Made by a program: the position numbers and the translations under genes. The notes under the pieces were generated by a model. That model was not told the origin of the DNA and ran no database searches. It was given only the letters and a program-made list of their open reading frames with translations. This document shows positions 1 through 5,089 of a stretch of 5,575 bases of DNA, piece after piece. Positions within the stretch are counted from its first letter, which is position 1. Every line of letters starts with the position of its first letter. The stretch is from assembly GCA_014380255.1 (NCBI GenBank), contig JACMKG010000096.1, positions 1-5,575 on the forward strand. Direction: 5' to 3'. Source of the stretch: Prolixibacteraceae bacterium (GTDB lineage Bacteria; Bacteroidota; Bacteroidia; Bacteroidales; Prolixibacteraceae).

Positions 1-108
1 ATGATCATCTTATGTTATTTACAATTAGACAATTTACTATTTACTATTTATCTCAAGTACTCGGAGTCGATCATATATAATTAGCTCATTCAGACAAATT
101 GGCTGCGG
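1..108. other. Non-coding flank downstream of the aldo-keto reductase
   Basis: This AT-rich stretch follows the stop codon of the minus-strand aldo-keto reductase. I see no ORF of useful length on either strand and no GC-rich hairpin followed by a T tract, so the end of the transcript is not visible here and the operon could continue past the left edge. The motif ATTTAC occurs twice and the near-copy ATTTAT once between about 15 and 51, which gives a short degenerate repeat. It may be only AT-rich spacer. Confidence 0.5.
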
Positions 109-1185
109 TTAATCTTTCTCATCACTTAAGTAATTAAAATGTGCGCCTATCAACTTTTGCTCTTTCATTTCCTTCCAGAATCCCAATGGTAATTTAGCAG
201 ACAGCACTTCCACATTGCGGCGTATGCGTTCAGGCTTGCTTGGATTCAGGGCTACTGCACTTATCTGAGGCATTGCCCTGGCAAAGTGAAGGCAGGCATC
301 TCCGGGATCCACCCCATACTTTAAGCAGATGGCAAAGAAGGCTTCCCGCCAGGCCAGTAGTTTTTGGTCTTCCGCAGAAGTGGGATTTATCTTCCGGTAG
401 TCGAAATAATCACCGCCTGTCAGGAAGCCTGCATTGAAGATGGCTGAGTTGATGATACCCACCCCGTCCAGGGCAAGCCTTTCAACAAATGCCAGGATTT
501 CGGGGGGATGGTGATAGATGGTCAGTTTGTTGGCAAACATCACCCAGTCGAATTTTACAAACGTATACAGCTCTTTGATGGTGAGCCAGTCTTTGGCCCC
601 AATGCCCACTGCTTTTACTTCTCCTTTTTCTTTCAGTTCAAAGAGGGCACGGTAAGCTTCCAGAATGTCGTTGAATCGTTTGGCACGGTCAGCTTCATCG
701 GTTGCTGCAAAAAGGTATTCATCCGGATCGTGAACCGTTACCACCTGGGGCTTGTAATAGCCGCCCAGCAGTTCACATCCCTGATGCCAGCATTCCAGAA
801 TACCGCTGTAGCTGATCTTTTGCACGGCATCATGCTCCAGATTTACCCATGCGCCGGGTTCAAAGGTGGGCTCCTTAGTGGTTAAGGGAACACGGTACCA
901 GCCCAGCTTGTTGCTGATAATGAGTTCATCATTTTTGATGCCCAGTTCTTTTAACCCTTTGCCAATTACTTCAAGGGCAAGGCCGGCGCCGTATTTGCCT
1001 GCCGTATCGATCATGGGTGGGGATGCAGAAACTGCAAACCATTGTTTCATGATCTGCAGTTTCATTTCCCAGGGCAATTCCTGATAAAGGTTTCCCATAA
1101 AGCTGGTTCCATAGATGATGGGTGGAATGGTAAGCCCAGTATTGCCCAGTGCTTTAGGGGACAAGGTGTGTGATGCCTTGTTCAA
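109..1185 (-). CDS. Aldo-keto reductase, probable L-fucose / D-threo-aldose 1-dehydrogenase
   Basis: This 358-residue cytoplasmic enzyme belongs to the aldo-keto reductase superfamily (TIM barrel, NAD(P)-dependent). The catalytic tetrad is readable: Asp60 and Tyr65 in MIDTAGKYG, Lys93 in SNKLGW and His152 in VTVHDPDEY. The N-terminal LGNTGLTIPPIIYGTSFMGN and the HDPDEY motif resemble the L-fucose dehydrogenase / D-threo-aldose 1-dehydrogenase group, which oxidises the sugar pyranose at C1 to an aldono-lactone. Pyridoxal 4-dehydrogenase is a close relative and the main alternative. The late motif NPSKPERIRRNVEVL (313-327) fits the usual C-terminal cofactor-binding region. The start appears to be TTG (1185-1183). 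An in-frame TGA lies ten codons upstream, with no ATG or GTG between, and the next Met is residue 30, past the first conserved strand. Only four bases separate it from the mutarotase stop, so the two are almost certainly cotranscribed and translationally coupled. Family is sure; substrate is inferred from its neighbours. Confidence 0.88.
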   Translation of the reverse strand: MNKASHTLSPKALGNTGLTIPPIIYGTSFMGNLYQELPWEMKLQIMKQWFAVSASPPMIDTAGKYGAGLALEVIGKGLKELGIKNDELIISNKLGWYRVPLTTKEPTFEPGAWVNLEHDAVQKISYSGILECWHQGCELLGGYYKPQVVTVHDPDEYLFAATDEADRAKRFNDILEAYRALFELKEKGEVKAVGIGAKDWLTIKELYTFVKFDWVMFANKLTIYHHPPEILAFVERLALDGVGIINSAIFNAGFLTGGDYFDYRKINPTSAEDQKLLAWREAFFAICLKYGVDPGDACLHFARAMPQISAVALNPSKPERIRRNVEVLSAKLPLGFWKEMKEQKLIGAHFNYLSDEKD

Positions 1186-1189
1186 GGGA

Positions 1190-1558
1190 CTAAAGTTTAA
1201 AAATAAGTTCCATCAGTTGCCATTTCTCATCGGCAGTGGCTTCAGCAGATGTTTGCTGAAACCGGGACACATAGGCCTCCCATTCGTTTTGGCGGGGCTT
1301 TCCGGCCAGCTGATCCATGGCACGGTCGTGATCAAAATCAGCAACAGTATCCATGATCATGAACAGGCGGTTTCCCAGCAGGTAGATTTCCATGTCGGTG
1401 ATACCCACCTCACGCATGCCCTGGGTGATCTCGGGCCAGGCAGCCCCCGGGGCATGTACTTTTTTATACTCTTCAATCAGCTGAGGGTCATCCTTCAGCA
1501 TCAGGGTTTTACAGTACCGCTTAAAAGCATGGCCTCTGTTGTTTTGAGTGTATTCCAT
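1190..1558 (-). CDS. L-rhamnose/L-fucose mutarotase family protein (RhaM/DUF718)
   Basis: This small 122-residue cytoplasmic protein has the dimeric alpha/beta-barrel fold of the RhaM family (DUF718), which interconverts the alpha and beta anomers of L-sugars. The block YKKVHAPGAAWPEI (31-44) corresponds to the E. coli RhaM segment containing the catalytic His; here that is His35, followed by Trp41-Pro42-Glu43. The central strand MEIYLLGNRLFMIMD (56-70) and late Trp93, Tyr96 and Trp113 are also typical. About 14 residues precede the first core strand (KRYCKTL), slightly more than in E. coli RhaM, but ATG at 1558 is a normal start. Lying between a FucP-type symporter and a fucose-dehydrogenase-type enzyme, it probably acts as an L-fucose mutarotase, unlike the unrelated FucU family. 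A 69-bp AT-rich spacer separates it from the symporter, with no terminator seen. I found no convincing separate promoter there: TAATATTG at 1582-1575 on the minus strand lacks a matching -33. Confidence 0.88.
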   Translation of the reverse strand: MEYTQNNRGHAFKRYCKTLMLKDDPQLIEEYKKVHAPGAAWPEITQGMREVGITDMEIYLLGNRLFMIMDTVADFDHDRAMDQLAGKPRQNEWEAYVSRFQQTSAEATADEKWQLMELIFKL

Positions 1559-1627
1559 AATAAAATCTATAAAACAATATTACGAATAAATCATATACAT
1601 TAAGATTAGTCTACATGCTCATTGAAA

Positions 1628-3250
1628 TCAATGGCCTGTTCCAATCTTTACATTGCTCATTCCTTCTGAGCCGCTGAGTTTAGTCCAGAAGAATCCATAG
1701 AGTGCAATAACCACAAAGCATATAGCCGGAACAATATATCCTGCCGACATGCCTTCCGCGTCACCTATGGCTCCCATCACCTTGGGAAGCACAGCGCCAC
1801 CCATAATGGCCATTACAATGAAGGAAGAGGCCAGCTTTGACTTTTCACCCAGTCCAAAGATGCCCAGTGAGAAAATAGTAGGGAACATGATCGACATGAA
1901 GAAGAAGCTCAGGAATACGGCAGCTACCGATAGCCAGCCTATATTGGCTACAATTATAAACATCAGCAAGACATTGATAAATGCATACAGACCAAGCATT
2001 TTATGAGCTTTGGTCACGCGTAAGATAAACGAACCGGTAAAACGGCCTAACAGGAACAGTGGAAAAGCCATCAGCGACATAAGTGAAGTGGCCCCTTTCT
2101 CGGTAAGAAAATAATGGCCGTCTCTAAGGATCGAGCCATTCTCACCCCCAATAAACCAGCTTGCTTTCAGGCTTTCGCCAATGGCCGGAACCTCTTCGAC
2201 CATATAGTTGATAAAGAAACTGAAAATACCTGCCTGTGCAGCTACGTAAAGGAACTGGGCAATCGTGGCTCCGGTAAAGTGAGGGGCAGACCAAAGGCTG
2301 TTTTTATGAATCAGTTTATGCCTTTTTACGGTGATAAAAATAATGGAAAATATACCTACAATAGCAGTGACACTATTAAACACCCATTTTAACGTCTGGT
2401 TTAAAGCAGCCATAGCCTCCGGGTTGGCAAGCGTCTCGCGGTCCATGTAAAATATCTGAACAAAGAAGCGTACAATCATGCCCACGGCAAAGCTGAACAG
2501 AACGGCACACACATACAACAGAATGGTTGACAAACGGCTTTGTTGTCCAAAGACATCCACCTTGGCAGTTTCACCTGCTGAATCATTGGTGTCATTTTCA
2601 GTAATATCAGGCATCTTGCTTTTCATGAAAGCAATAATAAGGACCAGAATGATACCGGCAAGGGCCACATAGGGTATCCACATGGTTTGATGGGCAATCT
2701 CGGCATTTTGCTGAGCGTTAAGGGTGTCATCCGTATGGTAGAAAAAGATTCCTCCGATGAAGGGAGCAATGGGCCAGCCAATGGCATTGAACGACTGTGC
2801 AAGGTTTATTCGCGAAGCTGCATATTTTGGATCACCTAAAACGGTCGTGTACGGGTTGGCCACTGTTTCGAGGAATGAAAAGCCCATGGCTATCAGGCAA
2901 ACGCCCAAAAGCACAGCCCAGAAGCCATCTATTTTAGTGGCAGGATAAAACCACAGGCAGCCCAGGGCCGCTAAACTCAATCCTAAAACAATGCCCCACT
3001 TATACCCCAGTTTATGAATGAACCATCCTGCCGGTAAGGCCATAAAGAAATAGCCCAGGTAATGCGAAAACTGAACATTGGCCGAGTCTGCCTTGGTCAG
3101 GTGGTAGTAATCCTGAAAATGTTTGTCCATGGTATCTATCAGGCTGTTGCCCACTGCCCATAAGGTGAACAGAATAGCCACCAGAAAGAAAATAAAGGTA
3201 TGATTTCTGCCGTCTTCGGTTGTAAAGAGGCCTTTTTTAGTCTTTGCCAT
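1628..3250 (-). CDS. fucP: FucP-family sugar:proton symporter (MFS), probable L-fucose permease, extended 14-span form
   Basis: This 540-residue inner-membrane transporter of the major facilitator superfamily probably imports L-fucose with a proton. It aligns by eye with E. coli FucP. LWAVGNSLIDT (30-40) carries Asp39, matching FucP Asp46. FLETVANPYTTVLG (126-139) carries Glu128, matching FucP Glu135. These are the two acidic residues central to proton and sugar coupling. INLAQSFNAIG (148-158), AQFLYVAAQ (331-339), NYMVEEVPA (348-356), GRFTG (402-406) and MFPTIFSLGI (455-464) also match. E. coli FucP has 438 residues. The extra length is a roughly 75-residue insert after span 6, containing two further hydrophobic stretches (about 240-266 and 289-307), and a roughly 25-residue hydrophilic insert (about 362-386) before the GRFTG span. 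I therefore predict 14 spans. ATG at 3250 puts a short basic tail before the first span. It is the first gene of the minus-strand cluster. Family is secure; exact sugar is inferred. Confidence 0.9.
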   Translation of the reverse strand: MAKTKKGLFTTEDGRNHTFIFFLVAILFTLWAVGNSLIDTMDKHFQDYYHLTKADSANVQFSHYLGYFFMALPAGWFIHKLGYKWGIVLGLSLAALGCLWFYPATKIDGFWAVLLGVCLIAMGFSFLETVANPYTTVLGDPKYAASRINLAQSFNAIGWPIAPFIGGIFFYHTDDTLNAQQNAEIAHQTMWIPYVALAGIILVLIIAFMKSKMPDITENDTNDSAGETAKVDVFGQQSRLSTILLYVCAVLFSFAVGMIVRFFVQIFYMDRETLANPEAMAALNQTLKWVFNSVTAIVGIFSIIFITVKRHKLIHKNSLWSAPHFTGATIAQFLYVAAQAGIFSFFINYMVEEVPAIGESLKASWFIGGENGSILRDGHYFLTEKGATSLMSLMAFPLFLLGRFTGSFILRVTKAHKMLGLYAFINVLLMFIIVANIGWLSVAAVFLSFFFMSIMFPTIFSLGIFGLGEKSKLASSFIVMAIMGGAVLPKVMGAIGDAEGMSAGYIVPAICFVVIALYGFFWTKLSGSEGMSNVKIGTGH

Positions 3251-3276
3251 TTCTTGAGAATAATTGTTGGTTTTGG

Positions 3277-3429
3277 TTAGTTGATTAAAATAATGAATGT
3301 TCCCTGTTCCTGCAAGGCTTGTTCGGCATGTATCATCCCGGGAGCTGTTCCCTGTAGCACAGGCAGGGAAGGGATGGAAATAAGGGAAATCAGTAATTCT
3401 TTACTGATGAATGTGTGTTTGTCAGGCAT
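3277..3429 (-). CDS. Candidate small ORF (50 codons) immediately upstream of the symporter
   Basis: An ATG-initiated frame of 50 codons ends with TAA 26 bases before the symporter ATG, on the same strand. The product begins MPDKHTFISK and ends TFIILIN; I recognise no family. It has a moderately hydrophobic middle (residues 13-25, LLISLISIPSLPV) but no clear signal peptide or full membrane span. The ten-base direct repeat falls in the same reading phase twice, encoding QGT each time. It could be a leader peptide, a small unannotated protein or chance. The region also contains a perfect hairpin, so the sequence may be conserved for regulation instead of coding. No ribosome binding site supports it. 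Confidence 0.2.
   Translation of the reverse strand: MPDKHTFISKELLISLISIPSLPVLQGTAPGMIHAEQALQEQGTFIILIN
3298..3355. repeat. Pair of 10-bp direct repeats TGTTCCCTGT
   Basis: TGTTCCCTGT occurs at 3298-3307 and again at 3346-3355, exactly 48 bases apart. The distance is a multiple of three and lies inside the candidate small ORF. It could be a duplicated protein-binding site, a coding repeat, or coincidence. Confidence 0.35.
3389..3408. repeat. Perfect 8-bp inverted repeat with a 4-base loop
   Basis: ATCAGTAA (3389-3396) and TTACTGAT (3401-3408) are exact reverse complements separated by TTCT. The element lies about 140 bp upstream of the symporter ATG. As DNA it could be an operator for a dimeric regulator; as RNA it would form a small AT-rich hairpin in the symporter leader. 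No T tract follows in either direction, so it is not a standard terminator. Confidence 0.45.
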
Positions 3430-3459
3430 GGTTAAAGGTTTAGTTAAATAATCTTTCCG

Positions 3460-3479
3460 TCACAGGCAAAAGCCCGTGA
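3460..3479 (-). repeat. Inverted repeat forming a stable hairpin in the symporter leader RNA
   Basis: TCACAGGC (3460-3467) and GCCCGTGA (3472-3479) flank AAAA. On the plus strand the stem has one A-C mismatch. On the minus strand the same position becomes a G-U wobble, giving a continuous eight-pair stem with a UUUU loop. The hairpin is therefore better formed in the direction of the symporter transcript. No U tract follows it, so it is not an intrinsic terminator. It could be a leader structure or a degenerate operator. Confidence 0.35.
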
Positions 3480-3519
3480 TCTTCATCTCATAAATCTCAC
3501 AGTTGTTTAATTAGCGTTT

Positions 3520-3551
3520 CAAAAGTCATCAAACAAATTCATTTTGCCAAA
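3520..3551 (-). promoter_or_regulatory. Possible Bacteroidetes-type promoter for the symporter cluster
   Basis: Reading the minus strand, TTTG (3551-3548) is followed after 20 bases by GACTTTTG (3527-3520). The latter differs from the Bacteroidetes -7 consensus TAnnTTTG at one base. It is the best -33/-7 pair I could find by eye for the symporter, and would give a leader of about 260 bases containing both hairpins. No exact minus-strand TAnnTTTG exists in the intergenic region, so this is a weak call. Confidence 0.25.
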
Positions 3552-3563
3552 TCTCTGTTGCCT

Positions 3564-3577
3564 TGCAAAGCTTTGCA
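3564..3577. promoter_or_regulatory. 14-bp perfect palindrome, candidate LacI-family operator
   Basis: TGCAAAGCTTTGCA is a perfect dyad in the divergent control region, just upstream of the possible symporter promoter. LacI-family regulators bind palindromes of about this size. The centre here is G|C and not the C|G step common in LacI-family operators, so assignment to the neighbouring regulator is uncertain. Confidence 0.35.
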
Positions 3578-3617
3578 TTGAATAAATATGTTGCTAAACA
3601 TTTTTTATCATATGCCT

Positions 3618-3631
3618 TTTAAAGATTTAAA
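3618..3631. repeat. AT-rich dyad TTTAAA-GA-TTTAAA
   Basis: Two copies of the self-complementary hexamer TTTAAA are separated by GA, so the element reads as both a direct and an inverted repeat. It is a possible protein-binding site, but such patterns are frequent by chance in AT-rich spacers. Confidence 0.2.
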
Positions 3632-3679
3632 CTGCCTGCAAATTGTTTTAATGGTTTGGTTGAGTGACAATTTTCCGGA

Positions 3680-3689
3680 TAAGGCCTTA
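3680..3689. repeat. 10-bp palindrome TAAGGCCTTA
   Basis: TAAGGCCTTA is a perfect dyad about 170 bp upstream of the regulator's -7 element. It is short and could be chance; it is listed as a second-rank operator candidate. Confidence 0.2.
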
Positions 3690-3856
3690 AAACACAAGGT
3701 TGGGTATTACTTCATTCAAGTAGCCAGCCGCCCTTATCGGCTATTCAAACTTTCGGTATAAGCGATCAGTTTCACCTTACGGGCATCAGGGGTTAAATAT
3801 TAAAGTGACTTATCATTTTTAGGTCTTCCTTTTCAGCAGAGTGATCAGGAATCCCT

Positions 3857-3864
3857 TAGATTTG
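3857..3864 (+). promoter_or_regulatory. Bacteroidetes -7 element of the LacI-family regulator gene
   Basis: TAGATTTG matches TAnnTTTG exactly. Transcription would start near 3870, giving a leader of about 30 bases before the ATG at 3900. A matching -33 TTTG is not seen at the expected spacing; the closest is TTTC at 3831-3834. The promoter may therefore be weak or assisted. Its position also argues against the upstream TTG at 3879 as the start codon. Confidence 0.5.
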
Positions 3865-3899
3865 TACAGGTATAAAAATTGTTTTCAAACCCTGCTTGT

Positions 3900-4937
3900 A
3901 TGGCCAAAAGGCATGTTTCATTAAAGGATCTGGCAGCCGAACTGAATGTATCTATTTCGACTGTTTCACGGGCACTGAAAAGCTATCCGGAGATTAGCCC
4001 TGAGATGACCCGCAAGGTGCAGGAACTGGCCCGGGCATGGAACTATACGCCCAATCCCCTGGCCATGGGCTTGCTGAGGCAGGAAACGCGCATGATCGGA
4101 GTTATTGTGCCTGACCTGGTGACCCATTTCTTTTCTTCGGTGATTTCAGGAATTGAATATGTGGCCAAGCAAAACGGTTATTATATCCTGATCTCCTCTT
4201 CGAGTGAATCGTATGAAAAAGAAGTGGAGTCGGTCAGGAACCTTCTTAACACAAGGGTTGAAGGACTGATCGTCTGCCTTAGCCAGGAAACAAGCTCTTA
4301 CGATCATTTTGATGCATTGATCAATAATGAAATCCCCCTGGTTTTCTTTGACCGCGTTTGCCGGACACAGGAGGTGCCAAGCGTGGTGGCTGACAACAAG
4401 GAAGCTGCCCGGCAAATTACAAGGCATTTTTATGAAAACGGCTGCCGGCGCATTGCCTATATCAACGGACCGGAACATCTGAGTATTTCAAAAGACCGTT
4501 ATGAAGGCTATTTGCTTGGCCTTAAAGACTGCCGCCTGCCTTTGGACAGGGAATTGGTCACCCATTGTAATATGAGTCCTGAGGATGCTTCTCTGGCCAC
4601 CCAGAAGTTGCTGCAGTTGAAGAACCGACCGGATGCCATTTTTGGAATCAACGATACGGTCATTTTTGCAGCCATGAAGGATATCAAGCAGCTTGGACTA
4701 ACAATTCCCACCGATGTTTCCCTGGCGGGCTTTACCGGTGAATTTCATTCCACGGTGGTAGAACCTTCCTTGACCTCGGTGATCCATCCCACCTTCGAGA
4801 TGGGACAGGAAGCAGCGCGCTTGTTTTTTGAACGCATCCAGAATCCGATGGCCCCTCCCCGGCAAATAGAAATGAAAACCGATCTGGTTATTCGTAATTC
4901 CTCCCAAAAGAAAGCTTTCGAACCAACGAAGGGTTGA
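3900..4937 (+). CDS. LacI-family transcriptional regulator
   Basis: This 345-residue DNA-binding sugar sensor has an N-terminal helix-turn-helix at 6-26 (VSLKDLAAELNVSISTVSRAL). A hinge follows (NYTPNPLAMGLL, 48-59), in which Leu58 corresponds to the minor-groove lever Leu. The effector domain is of the periplasmic-binding-protein type: IGVIVPDLVTHFFSSVISGIE (66-86), FFDRV (149-153), VVADNKEAA (162-170), GCRRIAYINGP (181-191), Arg200 in DRYEGYLLGL, FGINDTVIFAA (248-258) and PSLTSVIHPTFEMGQEAARL (289-308). I start at ATG 3900 because the helix-turn-helix then begins five residues in, as is normal; a TTG at 3879 would add seven residues almost on top of the transcription start. Divergent from the sugar cluster, it probably controls that cluster in response to the sugar or an intermediate. 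GFTG (277-280) stands where many relatives have GFDD. I saw no convincing terminator after it. Family is certain; effector unknown. Confidence 0.92.
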   Translation: MAKRHVSLKDLAAELNVSISTVSRALKSYPEISPEMTRKVQELARAWNYTPNPLAMGLLRQETRMIGVIVPDLVTHFFSSVISGIEYVAKQNGYYILISSSSESYEKEVESVRNLLNTRVEGLIVCLSQETSSYDHFDALINNEIPLVFFDRVCRTQEVPSVVADNKEAARQITRHFYENGCRRIAYINGPEHLSISKDRYEGYLLGLKDCRLPLDRELVTHCNMSPEDASLATQKLLQLKNRPDAIFGINDTVIFAAMKDIKQLGLTIPTDVSLAGFTGEFHSTVVEPSLTSVIHPTFEMGQEAARLFFERIQNPMAPPRQIEMKTDLVIRNSSQKKAFEPTKG

Positions 4938-5034
4938 ATGTTATTTCACCCAAGACTTTATAGGATATTAAAGCCTGCCCGGCACTTTATATTACCCCTC
5001 ATAACCCGAACAAATGATCAAAAAACGCTCTGTG

Positions 5035-5065
5035 TTTGTTCCAACAGGCATTATTTGTACTTTTG
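5035..5065 (+). promoter_or_regulatory. Bacteroidetes-type promoter of the cyclophilin gene
   Basis: TTTG at 5035-5038 and TACTTTTG at 5058-5065 match the -33 (TTTG) and -7 (TAnnTTTG) elements exactly, with a 19-base spacer, the expected distance. The start point would be near 5072, leaving about 18 bases of AT-rich leader (AAATTTAAACA before the ATG) and no Shine-Dalgarno sequence, as is usual in this phylum. The cyclophilin therefore has its own promoter and need not depend on the regulator transcript. Confidence 0.75.
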
Positions 5066-5089
5066 TAATCAAATATTAAAATTTAAACA

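Larger units (their letters stand above)
3251..3899. other. Long divergent intergenic control region between the fucose cluster and the LacI regulator
   Basis: The 649 bp between the symporter start and the regulator ATG hold no established gene. They contain several inverted repeats (3389-3408, 3460-3479, 3564-3577, 3618-3631, 3680-3689), a ten-base direct repeat, one candidate 50-codon minus-strand ORF, a good -7 element for the regulator and a weaker candidate promoter for the symporter. A divergent arrangement with a LacI-family gene suggests that operators for the cluster lie here. The span is longer than a simple bidirectional promoter needs, which leaves room for a structured leader on the symporter transcript. 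I see no tRNA or recognisable riboswitch class. Confidence 0.7.

Noticed and set aside
508..885. A 125-codon plus-strand frame opposite the aldo-keto reductase
   Set aside because: It lies entirely antisense to a gene with an intact catalytic tetrad, and its translation resembles no protein family.
1115..1603. A 162-codon plus-strand open frame opposite the mutarotase and the start of the dehydrogenase
   Set aside because: It is antisense to two well-supported genes, has no recognisable motif and no promoter. It is a shadow of their codon structure.
1559..1627. Possible internal promoter between the symporter and mutarotase genes
   Set aside because: The best -7 candidate (TAATATTG on the minus strand) has a mismatch in the conserved TTTG and no -33 at the right distance.
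3721..3743. Small inverted repeat AGCCG ... CGGCT (and the overlapping TAGCC ... GGCTA)
   Set aside because: Only five pairs with competing registers and no T tract; too weak to call an operator or terminator.
3879..3899. Upstream TTG start that would add seven residues to the LacI-family protein
   Set aside because: The ATG at 3900 gives the normal distance to the helix-turn-helix, and the -7 element at 3857-3864 places the transcription start only about ten bases before the TTG.
4146..4478. A 110-codon minus-strand frame inside the LacI-family gene
   Set aside because: It is fully antisense to a gene with complete domain structure, with no independent evidence.
4967..4990. Possible terminator after the LacI-family gene (AAAG ... 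TGCCCGGCA ... CTTT)
   Set aside because: The inner stem has only three pairs with a realistic loop, the outer pairing is interrupted, and the following tract is TTTATATTA and not a T run.
5014..5079. A 21-codon plus-strand ORF starting MIKKRSVF before the cyclophilin
   Set aside because: It spans the exact -33/-7 promoter, so most of it would not be transcribed from that promoter. It is probably chance.
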